Source: Demequina rhizosphaerae (GTDB lineage: Bacteria; Actinomycetota; Actinomycetes; Actinomycetales; Demequinaceae). Taken from it: a DNA stretch of 64,000 nucleotides. Below the pieces are notes generated by a model. It had not been told where the DNA came from, did no database searches, and saw only the letters and a list, made by a program, of their open reading frames with translations. Location of the stretch: assembly GCF_000971255.1 (NCBI RefSeq), contig NZ_BBMC01000002.1:310001-374000 (forward strand). The letters run 5' to 3'. Each line of letters opens with the position of its first letter. Position 1 is the stretch's first letter. The translations under genes were made by a program, and so were the position numbers. Shown piece by piece: positions 8,614 to 16,911 of the stretch.

Positions 8614-8822
8614 CCGGCGTCTTCGGCGCGGTGATGGAGCGTCTCGCGGCGGGCGACAGCCCGCGCGCGGCGGCCCGCGCGCTGGGCATCCCGCTCGACC
8701 TCGCCGAGACCGTCGCCGCCGAGGGCGAGCGCTTCGGCCTCGTCATCCGCGCGGGTGCGGCCTGCGGCACGTGCGTGCCCGGCGACTCCCCGGCGTGCGC
8801 CGGCTGCCCGATCGCGCGCTGA
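8610..8822 (+). CDS. feoC: FeoC-like protein with four-cysteine cluster
   Basis: This 70-residue protein starts with GTG overlapping the feoB stop (GTGA). The first 45 residues look like a small winged helix (RLAAGDSPRAAARALGIPLD resembles a helix-turn-helix), and the C-terminus has four cysteines spaced C-x2-C-x7-C-x2-C (CGTCVPGDSPACAGC). FeoC proteins of gamma-proteobacteria have such a fold and a cysteine cluster that binds an oxygen-sensitive Fe-S centre and tunes FeoB. The similarity is in plan, not in close sequence, so FeoC is an inference from position, size, fold pattern and cysteines. Confidence 0.72.
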   Translation: MTGVFGAVMERLAAGDSPRAAARALGIPLDLAETVAAEGERFGLVIRAGAACGTCVPGDSPACAGCPIAR

Positions 8823-8828
8823 GGGGGC

Positions 8829-9281
8829 TCAGACCTCGGCGCGCGCCGTGTCGAGCCCCGCGAGCATGGCGTCGAGCAGCTCCCGGGCCTGCCTGAGCTG
8901 CGCGTCGTCGAGCGCCTCGAGCTGGCGGCGCCGCTGCGCCCGCGCGTCTCCCACCACCTCGCCCGCGAGCTCGCGGCCCGTGGCGGTGAGGGTGAGCCGA
9001 CGGATGCGGCGGTCGACCGGATCCTCGTGGCGCTCGAACAGACCGCGCTGCACCATGCGCTGCACGATGCCGGTCGCGACGGACGGATGCACGCCCACCG
9101 CGTCCGCGAGGTCCGTGGTGGTGCAGCCGTCCTCGGCGTACAGGATCACCAGCGCGCGGAACTGATGGAGCGTGAGGCCCAGGCTGGCCACCGTCTCCGC
9201 CGTGCGCGGCACCGATCTCCGGAGGAAGACGACCATCGCGTCGGTCGCCGCCTCCAACAGCTCTTCGCGCTCGCCCATCAT
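8829..9281 (-). CDS. MarR-family transcriptional regulator
   Basis: This 150-residue protein is a MarR-type winged-helix repressor. The central part carries TTTDLADAVGVHPSVATGIVQRMVQRGLF (helix-turn-helix), followed by the wing RHEDPVDRRIRRLTLTATGRELA, and the C-terminal helix that dimerises. Two adjacent Met codons occur (9281 and 9278); the GGGGGG stretch is better spaced for the second. It converges on feoC with a gap of six bases and is divergent from maf. A reversed -10 TATAGT (9316-9321) and an inverted pair GGCAAAT/ATTTGCC (9294-9300, 9339-9345) sit upstream and might hold its own operator. The ligand is unknown. Confidence 0.85.
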   Translation of the reverse strand: MMGEREELLEAATDAMVVFLRRSVPRTAETVASLGLTLHQFRALVILYAEDGCTTTDLADAVGVHPSVATGIVQRMVQRGLFERHEDPVDRRIRRLTLTATGRELAGEVVGDARAQRRRQLEALDDAQLRQARELLDAMLAGLDTARAEV

Positions 9282-9408
9282 GTCCCCCCATCCGGCAAAT
9301 GTTCACGCAATCCTCACTATAGCCACGTTATTCAGGCGATTTGCCGCGCCCGTCCGCGCGTGGCGGGCGCTCGGCGACCCCGCATCGGCGCCCGTGCGCG
9401 CTCCCCGC

Positions 9409-9414
9409 TAGGCT
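9409..9414 (+). promoter_or_regulatory. -10 element of maf (leaderless)
   Basis: TAGGCT ends six bases before the maf ATG, with no Shine-Dalgarno sequence between. Confidence 0.55.
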
Positions 9415-9420
9415 CGCCGC

Positions 9421-10062
9421 ATGCCGGTCCCCCTCGTCCTCGCCTCGCAGTCGCCCGCCCGCCTCTCGACGCTCCGCTCGGCGGGCGTCGAGCCGCGCGT
9501 CATCGTGAGCGAGGTCGACGAGGACGCCGCCCTCGAGGCGGCCCGCATCGAGCACGAGGCGGCAGGCTGGGGTCCGCTCGAGCCGGACGATGCGGTGCTC
9601 GTCCTCGCGCGCGCCAAGGCCGTGACGGTGGCCGGGCTCCACGAGACCGAGGCCATCGTGCTGGGCTGCGACTCGATGCTCGAGCTGGACGGCCAGATCC
9701 TGGGCAAGCCGGCCGATGCCGCGGACGCGGTCGTCCGCTGGCGCGCGATGCGCGGCCGCACCGGTGTCCTCCACACCGGCCACTGGCTGGTGGACGACCG
9801 CGAGGCCGGCACGGGCGGGACGCTCGGCGCGACCTCCTCGACGGTCGTGCGCTTCGCGCACCTCAGCGACGCCGAGATCGACGCGTACGTCGCCACCGGC
9901 GAGCCGCTGCGCGTCGCCGGCGCGTTCACCGTGGACGGCCTCGGCGGCCCGTACGTCGAGGCGATCGAGGGCGACTACCACGGCGTCGTCGGCGTGAGCC
10001 TGCCGCTGCTGCGCGGCCTGCTCGGCGAGCTCGACGTCGCCTTCCACGAGCTCCGGGGCTGA
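9421..10062 (+). CDS. maf: Maf-family nucleoside triphosphate pyrophosphatase
   Basis: Maf proteins hydrolyse non-canonical or excess nucleoside triphosphates to monophosphates and can slow septation. The 213-residue sequence begins with the substrate-loop motif LVLASQSPARLSTLRSAG, then ILGCDSMLELDG (acidic active-site pair region) and RGRTGVLHTGHWL, and ends with GVVGVSLPLLRGLL. These fit the family throughout. It appears to be transcribed from a leaderless promoter. Maf also lies within the acyl-CoA carboxylase region in mycobacteria, so its place here is conserved. The codons GAC-GAT-GCG at 9585 are a copy of the dispersed motif. Confidence 0.92.
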   Translation: MPVPLVLASQSPARLSTLRSAGVEPRVIVSEVDEDAALEAARIEHEAAGWGPLEPDDAVLVLARAKAVTVAGLHETEAIVLGCDSMLELDGQILGKPADAADAVVRWRAMRGRTGVLHTGHWLVDDREAGTGGTLGATSSTVVRFAHLSDAEIDAYVATGEPLRVAGAFTVDGLGGPYVEAIEGDYHGVVGVSLPLLRGLLGELDVAFHELRG

Positions 10063-10104
10063 GCCGCATCCGGCGAACCCCCTGACATGCGCCCGCATCG
10101 GGGC

Positions 10105-10110
10105 TAACGT
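10105..10110 (+). promoter_or_regulatory. -10 element of the ABC exporter operon
   Basis: TAACGT lies six bases before the ATG at 10117. The spacer CGAGGG could alternatively serve as a weak ribosome-binding site. Confidence 0.45.
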
Positions 10111-10116
10111 CGAGGG

Positions 10117-12045
10117 ATGGGCGCGGGGGTGGGCCCGGGCCGGACCCGGGTGCGCGCAGGGGAGGCGTGGCGCCGGCTGACGGCGGCACGCTGGCGGGTC
10201 GCGCGCGACACGCTCGACGGCAACCGCGCCGCGGCCGGCGTGATGCTCGCGCTCAACGTGCTCCTGGGACTGCTGCCCGCGGTGTTCATCATCGCGATGT
10301 CCGTGCTGGTCGGGCGCGTGCCGGCGGCGATCGAGACGGGGCTCGGGACGGCCGCGTGGGATGCGCTCGGCGCCGCCTTCGCGGTCGCAGGCGCCGCCCT
10401 GCTGACGATGCAGGCGCTCTCCCCGGTCGAGCAGGCGCTGTTCTCCGTGGTGAGGCAGAGCGTCGACGCGACGATGCGCGATCGCCTGATGGAGCGGACG
10501 CTCGCCGCGTCGGGCATGGCGGCCATGGAGGACCAGCGCGTGCTCGACGCGCTCGCGCGGGCGACGTCCGACCTCGACAAGGAGGACGAGGGCCCGGGCG
10601 CCGGAGCGGCCGCGTCGATCGCGGTGGTGCGCAACTGGACCGCGCTGCTGTCGATGGCGACGCTCGCCGGCGTGGCAGCCGGCTGGTGGGCGGGCGCGGG
10701 CGTGGCCCTCGTCGCCGGCGCGCTGCGCTGGCGGCAGCGACGCCAGATGCGGGTCGCGGAGGCCGCGTTCACGGCCGCCGCGCGCGACCTGCGCAGCTGG
10801 GAGTACTTCCGGGACCTCTCCACGGGGGCGGCGGTCGCCAAGGAGACGCGCGTGTTCGGGCTCACCTCGTGGCTGGCCGACCGCACGAGCGCGTTCTACG
10901 CCGCCTACACGGTCCCCCTGCAGCGCATCTACGAGGACACGCAGCGGCGCGAGGCGTTCGCGGCGCTGGCCTCCGGCATCGCGATCCTCGGCACGGTCGC
11001 GGCCGTCGTCGGCGCGCAGGCCGCCGCGGGCGCGCTCAGCCTGACCGCGTTCGCGCTGTTCCTCCAGGCCACCGCGGCCGCCATCCCGCTCGGCGACTTC
11101 TGGGGCCGCCCGGACATCGGCTCCCAGTCGGGCCTGCGGCACCACCGGGCGATCACCGATCTCGACGACGCCCTCGCCGCGCACCGGGCACCCGCCGCAA
11201 CGGAGCCCACGACGGCGCTCGCGCCCGACGCGCCCTCGCGCTCGCTCGACCTGGTGGGCCTCCGCTTCCGCTACCCGGGGTCCGCGGAGCTGGTCCTCGA
11301 CGGCCTCGACCTCACCCTGCAGGCCGGACGGACCACGGCGATCGTCGGCGTCAACGGGGCGGGCAAGACCACCCTCGTCAAGCTCCTCGGACGACTCTAC
11401 GAGCCCACGGCCGGCCGCATCGAGGTCGACGGGGTCGACGTCTCGACCGTGGACGTCGCGGCGTGGCGCCGGCACCTGTCCGTCGTGTTCCAGGACTTCC
11501 TGCGCTACGAGCTGACCATGCGCGAGAACATCGCTGCCGGCTTCCCGGAGGCGCCGGTGGACGATGCGGTGGTCGCGCAGGTGGCGCACGAGGCGGGCGT
11601 CCTCGACGCCCTGCGGGAGCGCGGGCTCGGCCTCGACACGCCGCTCGCGCGCTCCTACACCGGCGGGACCGACCTCTCGGGCGGGCAGTGGCAGCGGATC
11701 GCGATCGCCCGGTCGCTGTACGCGCTGCACCACGGCGCCCGGGTGCTCATCCTCGACGAGCCGACGTCCGCCCTCGACGTGAGGGCCGAGGCCCGGTTCT
11801 TCGACCGGTTCGTCGACCTCACGCGCGGCGCGACCACCGTGCTGATCTCCCATCGCTTCTCCTCGGTGCGGCGCGCCGACGACATCGTCGTGCTGGACCG
11901 CGGGCGCGTCCGGGAGCGCGGCTCGCACGGGACGCTCGTGGCGGCCGGCGGGGAGTACGCCCGGCTCTTCGGCCTGCAGGCCGCGCGCTTCCGCGCCGGG
12001 CTCGACGCCGAGGGCGCGCCACGGCCGACGGAGGGGGACCGATGA
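10117..12045 (+). CDS. ABC exporter half-transporter (permease-ATPase fusion), first of pair
   Basis: This 642-residue protein has an N-terminal transmembrane domain (about residues 40-360, with hydrophobic segments such as LALNVLLGLLPAVFIIAMSV) and a C-terminal ATPase: Walker A GVNGAGKTT, signature LSGGQWQR, Walker B VLILDEPTSALD and the switch His in LISHRFSSV. It overlaps the next half-transporter by ATGA, and the two should form a heterodimeric type-IV exporter. Both ATP sites look intact. Nothing nearby names the substrate; no peptide precursor or immunity gene is visible. Coding sequence at 11559 holds a dispersed-motif copy (Val-Asp-Asp-Ala). Confidence 0.85.
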   Translation: MGAGVGPGRTRVRAGEAWRRLTAARWRVARDTLDGNRAAAGVMLALNVLLGLLPAVFIIAMSVLVGRVPAAIETGLGTAAWDALGAAFAVAGAALLTMQALSPVEQALFSVVRQSVDATMRDRLMERTLAASGMAAMEDQRVLDALARATSDLDKEDEGPGAGAAASIAVVRNWTALLSMATLAGVAAGWWAGAGVALVAGALRWRQRRQMRVAEAAFTAAARDLRSWEYFRDLSTGAAVAKETRVFGLTSWLADRTSAFYAAYTVPLQRIYEDTQRREAFAALASGIAILGTVAAVVGAQAAAGALSLTAFALFLQATAAAIPLGDFWGRPDIGSQSGLRHHRAITDLDDALAAHRAPAATEPTTALAPDAPSRSLDLVGLRFRYPGSAELVLDGLDLTLQAGRTTAIVGVNGAGKTTLVKLLGRLYEPTAGRIEVDGVDVSTVDVAAWRRHLSVVFQDFLRYELTMRENIAAGFPEAPVDDAVVAQVAHEAGVLDALRERGLGLDTPLARSYTGGTDLSGGQWQRIAIARSLYALHHGARVLILDEPTSALDVRAEARFFDRFVDLTRGATTVLISHRFSSVRRADDIVVLDRGRVRERGSHGTLVAAGGEYARLFGLQAARFRAGLDAEGAPRPTEGDR

Positions 12046-13829
12046 GGGAGCTCGTGACCGGCATTGCGCGGCTCGCGGCCGTCGCGTACCGCGCGCGCCC
12101 CGGGCGGCTCGTGCTGGTCATCACCCTCGCCATCGTCCGCGCGATCTCGGGACCGGGCGCCGCGATCGCCGCGGGTGCGGCGACCGACGCCGCCGTCGCG
12201 GGCGACGGGACGCGCGCCGCCTGGGCGGGGGCCCTGCTCGTCGCCTCCGGGGTCACCTATGCGGTGCTCGGCCAGATCAACTTCCTCATGGGGCTCGACC
12301 TGTCGCGGAGCGTCTTCGAGCGGCTGCAGCACGGCGTCATCGAGGTGACGAACGGCTCGGACGGGATCGCGCACCACGAGCGCCCCGACTACGCGGATCG
12401 GCTGCGCGTGCTCACCACCGACCTGGAGTTCTTCCAGTACTTCGCCATGGAGCACGTGTTCTCCTCGGTGCGGGTCGTCGTCGGCGGCGCCGTGGCGCTC
12501 GCCGCGCTGACGGCCGTGTCGCCGTGGCTGCTGCTGCTTCCCCTCGCAGGGGCGCTGCCCGTGTGGGCGGGCCGGCGTGCCGAGAGCGTCATGGGGCGCG
12601 CCCGCGAGCGGGCCGCGCAGGACGCCAGGCGCGCCACCCACCTGCTCGGCCTCGCCACGGCCCCCGGACCGGCGAAGGAGATCCGCCTCACCCGGATGGG
12701 GGCGCGGATCCGCGAGCTCCACGCGAGCTCGTACCGCCGCGCGAGCTCCACCGTGGTGCGCGGCGAGCTCGCCTCGGGCACGCTGCAGGGCCTGGCGCTG
12801 CTGCTCTTCGGCGCCGCGTTCATCGGCTCGGCCCTGTTCGTGGTGCGCAGCGCGGTCGCGGGCGACGCGAGCGTCGGCGACGTGGTCCTAGTCATCACCC
12901 TGGCCTCGCAGATCGTGGCGCAGCTCGCGGAGGCGCAGTTCCTCGCGAACTCGCTGCAGCGGATCGCCGCCTTCATGGAGCGGCTCGAGTGGGCGCGCTC
13001 GCTCGTCGCCTCCCGTCCGATCGAAGCACCGCTGGCGGCGCCGGAGTCGCTCGCCGACGGCATCAGGTTCACCGACGTGCGGTTCGCCTACCCCGGGACG
13101 GACGCGCCGGTGCTCGACGGCGTCGACCTCCACCTGCCCGCCGGCGGCGTGGTCGCGATCGTCGGCGAGAACGGCGCGGGCAAGAGCACGCTCGTCAAGC
13201 TCCTGTGCCGTTTCTACGAGCCCACGCACGGCGCGGTGCGGGTCGACGGGACGGATCTCGCGCGCATCCCGGTCCCCGAGTGGCGCTCGCGGCTCACCGC
13301 CGGGTTCCAGGACTTCTGCCGCCTCGAGACGACCGCACGCCACACGGTGGGGCTCGGGGATCTCGACCGCCGCGACGACGACGACGCCGTGCTCGCGGCG
13401 CTCGAGCGCGCCGAGTCGACGGTGATCCTCGATCGCCTGCCCGACGGCCTCGACACCCACGTGGGCAAGTCCTACACCGAGGGCACCGAGCTGTCGGGAG
13501 GCCAGTGGCAGAAGCTCGCGCTCGGGCGGGCGATGATGCGCGACGCCCCGCTCGTCATGCTGCTCGACGAGCCCACCTCCGCCCTCGACGCCGAGGCCGA
13601 GCACCGGCTCTTCGAGCGCTACGCGGCCTCGGCCTCACGGGTGGCCGCGCGCACGGGCGCCATCACCGTGCTCGTGTCCCATCGCTTCTCCACCGTGCGG
13701 ATGGCGGACCTCATCCTCGTCGTCGACGGGGGACGGATCCGCGAGGCCGGCTCGCACGAGGAGCTCATGCGCGTGCCCGGCGGGCTCTACGCCGAGCTGT
13801 TCGCGCTGCAGGCCTCCCAGTACTCCTGA
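12042..13829 (+). CDS. ABC exporter half-transporter (permease-ATPase fusion), second of pair
   Basis: The partner protein has 595 residues. Its membrane domain spans about residues 20-330 (SGPGAAIAAGAATDAAVAG and later LLLFGAAFIGSALFVV), and the ATPase holds Walker A GENGAGKST, the Q-loop GFQDFCR, signature LSGGQWQK, Walker B MLLDEPTSALD and switch His LVSHRFSTV. Start is the ATG overlapping the upstream stop, with GAGGGG before it. The pair is followed by a 187-base gap before the carboxylase alpha gene. Function is export of an unidentified compound; this is inferred from the fused-domain type only. Confidence 0.85.
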   Translation: MRELVTGIARLAAVAYRARPGRLVLVITLAIVRAISGPGAAIAAGAATDAAVAGDGTRAAWAGALLVASGVTYAVLGQINFLMGLDLSRSVFERLQHGVIEVTNGSDGIAHHERPDYADRLRVLTTDLEFFQYFAMEHVFSSVRVVVGGAVALAALTAVSPWLLLLPLAGALPVWAGRRAESVMGRARERAAQDARRATHLLGLATAPGPAKEIRLTRMGARIRELHASSYRRASSTVVRGELASGTLQGLALLLFGAAFIGSALFVVRSAVAGDASVGDVVLVITLASQIVAQLAEAQFLANSLQRIAAFMERLEWARSLVASRPIEAPLAAPESLADGIRFTDVRFAYPGTDAPVLDGVDLHLPAGGVVAIVGENGAGKSTLVKLLCRFYEPTHGAVRVDGTDLARIPVPEWRSRLTAGFQDFCRLETTARHTVGLGDLDRRDDDDAVLAALERAESTVILDRLPDGLDTHVGKSYTEGTELSGGQWQKLALGRAMMRDAPLVMLLDEPTSALDAEAEHRLFERYAASASRVAARTGAITVLVSHRFSTVRMADLILVVDGGRIREAGSHEELMRVPGGLYAELFALQASQYS

Positions 13830-14004
13830 GAGCGCGCACCCACCCGCCCGTTTGTAGAGGCGACACAACCTACGACCCCGTAGCCGCGCATCGTCCCGCG
13901 TTTCCTTGTCGACACCCCACAAACGGCGGGGGGCGCGCTTAGAGCCGCGCACAGACTTAGGTCCCGGGACCCCGACGCGCCGGGGGGTGCCCGGAACCCC
14001 GCGC

Positions 14005-14010
14005 TACGGT
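14005..14010 (+). promoter_or_regulatory. -10 element of the carboxylase alpha gene (leaderless)
   Basis: TACGGT lies six bases before the GTG start at 14017. The preceding gap (13830-14004) holds a dispersed-motif copy at 13887-13896 and an 8-bp inverted pair CCGTTTGT/ACAAACGG (13848-13855, 13919-13926). Confidence 0.55.
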
Positions 14011-14016
14011 TTCGGG

Positions 14017-15810
14017 GTGACTGCCTTCTCCTCCGTGCTCATCGCGAACCGTGGCGAGATCGCCGTCCGCATCATCCGCGCCTGCGCGGACGCGGGCCTG
14101 CGATCCGTGGCGGTGTACGCGGACCCGGACCGCGACGCCCCGCACGTGTCCCTCGCCGACGAGGCGTACGCGCTCGGCGGCGCCACCGCTCGCGAGACGT
14201 ACCTCGACATCGCGAAGATCGTCGACGCCGCGCGCCGCTCGGGCGCCGAGGCGGTCCACCCCGGCTACGGCTTCCTGGCCGAGAACTCCGACTTCGCCCG
14301 CGCGGTCATCGACGCGGGCCTCACGTGGATCGGCCCCTCCCCCGAGGCGATCGACGGCCTGGGCGACAAGGTGAGCGCGCGCCACATCGCGCAGCGCGCC
14401 GGCGCCCCGCTCGTGCCGGGCACCCCGGACCCGGTCGAGACGGCCGACGAGGTCGTCGCGTTCGCGCGGGAGCACGGCCTCCCCGTCGCGATCAAGGCCG
14501 CCTTCGGCGGCGGCGGCCGCGGCCTCAAGGTCGCCCGCACGCTCGAGGAGATCCCCGAGCTGTTCGACTCCGCCACCCGCGAGGCCGTCGCGGCCTTCGG
14601 GCGCGGCGAGTGCTTCGTCGAACGCTTCCTCGACAAGCCGCGCCACGTCGAGACCCAGTGCATCGCCGACGCGTTCGGCAACGTCCGCGTGGTCTCCACG
14701 CGCGACTGCTCGCTCCAGCGCCGCCACCAGAAGCTCGTCGAGGAGGCCCCCGCGCCGTACCTCACGGACGAGCAGAACGCGCGCCTCGTCGAGGCCTCCG
14801 AGGCGATCCTCAAGGAGGCCGGCTACCAGGGCGCGGGCACGTGCGAGTTCCTCGTGGGCTCGGACGGCACCATCAGCTTCCTCGAGGTCAACACGCGCCT
14901 CCAGGTCGAGCACCCCGTGACCGAGGAGGTCACGGGCGTCGACCTCGTCCTCGAGCAGTTCCGCATCGCGGCGGGCGGCTCGATCGAGCACCTCCACCCG
15001 GAGACCCGCGGCCACTCGATCGAGTTCCGCATCAACGGCGAGGACCCGGCGCAGAACTTCATGCCGGCGCCGGGTCGCCTCACCACGCTGCGCTTCCCGT
15101 CCGGGCCCGGCGTCCGCGTCGACGCGGGCGTCGCCGAGGGCGACACCGTGTCCGGCAACTTCGACTCGATGATCGCCAAGGTCATCGTCACCGGCGCGAC
15201 CCGCGACCAGGCGATCGCGCGTGCCCGGCGCGCGCTCGCCGAGATGACCGTCGAGGGCATCCCGACCGTCCTGCCGTTCCACCGCGCGGTGCTCGACGCC
15301 CCCGAGTTCACCGCGATCGACGGCTTCTCCGTCTACACGACGTGGATCGAGTCCGAGTTCGCCGACACCATCGCCGGCTTCGCGCCGTCCTCGCCCGCGG
15401 CGGACGATGCGGAGGCGGCGACCACCGAGCGCGTCATCGTCGAGGTCGGCGGCAAGCGCCTCGAGGTGGTCCTGCCCGCGTCGCTCGCCCAGGCGGGCCG
15501 CGCGAACGCCCGCAAGGCCGGGCGGCGGCCGATGCGCCGGTCCGGCAACGGCGCCGCGCGCGCCGGAGGCAGCGGCACCACGCTCGCCTCGCCCATGCAG
15601 GGCACGATCGTCAAGGTCGCCGTCGAGGAGGGCGCGGCCGTCGCCGAGGGCGACCTCGTCGTCGTGCTCGAGGCGATGAAGATGGAGCAGCCCCTCACCG
15701 CGCACCGCGCGGGCGTCGTGCGCTCGCTCGCCGCGGGCGTGGGCGTGGGCGTCTCCGCGGGCACCGTCATCTGCGACATCGTCGACGTCGAGGTCACGGC
15801 CGAGGGCTGA
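14017..15810 (+). CDS. accA: Acyl-CoA carboxylase alpha subunit (biotin carboxylase plus BCCP)
   Basis: This 597-residue protein carboxylates its own biotin and delivers the carboxyl to the AccD partner. Residues 1-450 form biotin carboxylase: [18 protein letters not shown] at the start, the glycine-rich ATP-grasp loop FGGGGRGLK and the [14 protein letters not shown] motif. After an Ala/Arg-rich linker the BCCP domain carries EAMKMEQ, with Lys555 as the biotinylation site for BirA. The GTG start at 14017 is preceded by a leaderless-type -10. This single-chain alpha subunit is the AccA3 type of actinobacteria. It lies 8.8 kb from accD/accE, separated by feo and exporter genes. Confidence 0.95.
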   Translation: MTAFSSVLIANRGEIAVRIIRACADAGLRSVAVYADPDRDAPHVSLADEAYALGGATARETYLDIAKIVDAARRSGAEAVHPGYGFLAENSDFARAVIDAGLTWIGPSPEAIDGLGDKVSARHIAQRAGAPLVPGTPDPVETADEVVAFAREHGLPVAIKAAFGGGGRGLKVARTLEEIPELFDSATREAVAAFGRGECFVERFLDKPRHVETQCIADAFGNVRVVSTRDCSLQRRHQKLVEEAPAPYLTDEQNARLVEASEAILKEAGYQGAGTCEFLVGSDGTISFLEVNTRLQVEHPVTEEVTGVDLVLEQFRIAAGGSIEHLHPETRGHSIEFRINGEDPAQNFMPAPGRLTTLRFPSGPGVRVDAGVAEGDTVSGNFDSMIAKVIVTGATRDQAIARARRALAEMTVEGIPTVLPFHRAVLDAPEFTAIDGFSVYTTWIESEFADTIAGFAPSSPAADDAEAATTERVIVEVGGKRLEVVLPASLAQAGRANARKAGRRPMRRSGNGAARAGGSGTTLASPMQGTIVKVAVEEGAAVAEGDLVVVLEAMKMEQPLTAHRAGVVRSLAAGVGVGVSAGTVICDIVDVEVTAEG

Positions 15811-15921
15811 CCCGCCCCACCCCGGCGCCTTTCGACCCGCCCGCCGGACCCGCGCATCGTCCACCTGCCAGGGACTTCGCTGCGCCCGACGCGAATTACG
15901 CAACAGGCACGTTCTCTATAT

Positions 15922-15951
15922 TTGACACGGCTCGCGGGGTGCCAATACGCT
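15922..15951 (+). promoter_or_regulatory. Sigma-70 type promoter of efeUOB
   Basis: TTGACA (15922-15927) and TACGCT (15946-15951) are 18 bases apart, the best -35/-10 pair I saw in the window. Transcription should begin near 15958, directly before the iron box. Confidence 0.65.
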
Positions 15952-15963
15952 CACGTCAGCACG

Positions 15964-15981
15964 GGTAAGGCCTGCCTTACC
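15964..15981. promoter_or_regulatory. Iron box (DtxR/IdeR-type operator) of efeUOB
   Basis: GGTAAGGCCTGCCTTACC has perfect 8-bp arms around two bases and resembles the DtxR/IdeR operator. It sits over the expected transcription start of efeU, where a bound repressor would block initiation. It shares 14 of 18 bases with the site before feoA. Confidence 0.78.
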
Positions 15982-16004
15982 GTCCCCGACCGGAAGGCTC
16001 CGCC

Positions 16005-16868
16005 ATGCTCGCGAACTACCTCATCGGCCTGCGTGAGGGCCTCGAGGCCGCGCTCGTCGTGAGCATCCTCGTCGCGTACCTCGTCCGCACCGAGCGGCGC
16101 GGGCTGCTGCGCCAGGTGTGGTTCGGCGTCGGCATCGCCGCGGGCATCTCGATCGGCGTCGGCGCGATCCTCACGCTCGGCCCCCAGGGCCTGAGCTTCG
16201 AGGCGCAGGAGGCGATAGGCGGAGGCCTCTCGATCGTCGCCGTGGGCCTCATCACCTGGATGATCTTCTGGATGGGCAAGACCGCCCGCCACCTCAAGGG
16301 CCACCTCGAGAACGCGCTCGAGAACGCGATCGCCGTCGGCAAGGGCGCCGTCGTCGCGATGGCGCTGCTCGCCGTGGGCCGCGAGGGCCTCGAGACCGCG
16401 CTGTTCCTGTGGGCCGGCATCACGTCGGCCGGCTCGACCTGGGTGCCGATCGTCGGCGCATCGCTCGGCATCGCCACCGCGATCGGCCTCGGCTTCCTCA
16501 TGTACAAGGGCGCCGTCAGGGTCAACCTCCGCGTGTTCTTCCAGTGGACCGGCGTGTTCCTCATCCTCGTCGCGGGCGGCGTGCTCGCGTACGGCGTCCA
16601 CGACCTCCAGGAGGCGGGCATCCTGCCGGGCCTCCACACCCTCGCGTTCGACATCTCGGGCGCCGTGCCGGCCGGCTCGATCCACGGCACGCTCCTCAAG
16701 GGCATCTTCAACATCTCGCCGCAGACGACGGTCCTCGAGGCCGTCGCGTGGGTCGCCTACGTGGTGCCCGTCATGTGGCTCTTCGTGCGCATGGCGTTCC
16801 GCTCCGGACCGCCGCGCCCCCAGCCCGCGCCGGCCGCCTCGCGCGACCTCGCCGCCGCCGGCGCCTGA
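16005..16868 (+). CDS. efeU: Iron permease EfeU (FTR1 family)
   Basis: EfeU is the membrane channel of the EfeUOB elemental-iron uptake system. The 287-residue protein has about seven hydrophobic segments and two REGLE signatures typical of FTR1: LREGLEAALVVS near residue 7 and GREGLETALFLW near 125, whose glutamates coordinate iron. GGAAGG precedes the ATG. It heads an operon with efeO and efeB and has a promoter overlapped by an iron box, so it should be expressed under iron limitation. Confidence 0.95.
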   Translation: MLANYLIGLREGLEAALVVSILVAYLVRTERRGLLRQVWFGVGIAAGISIGVGAILTLGPQGLSFEAQEAIGGGLSIVAVGLITWMIFWMGKTARHLKGHLENALENAIAVGKGAVVAMALLAVGREGLETALFLWAGITSAGSTWVPIVGASLGIATAIGLGFLMYKGAVRVNLRVFFQWTGVFLILVAGGVLAYGVHDLQEAGILPGLHTLAFDISGAVPAGSIHGTLLKGIFNISPQTTVLEAVAWVAYVVPVMWLFVRMAFRSGPPRPQPAPAASRDLAAAGA

Positions 16869-16911
16869 CACCCGTCCCACTCCCCGATCACCACGACAGG
16901 TAAGGAAACCC

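Noticed and set aside
9294-9345. GGCAAAT/ATTTGCC inverted pair as the MarR operator
   Set aside because: The arms are 38 bases apart, far wider than known MarR sites; mentioned with the gene but not called.
10167-13829. Single 1220-codon open frame, which would suggest a giant fused exporter
   Set aside because: The first half is the wrong frame of the upstream half-transporter; the real second gene starts at 12042 in an ATGA overlap.
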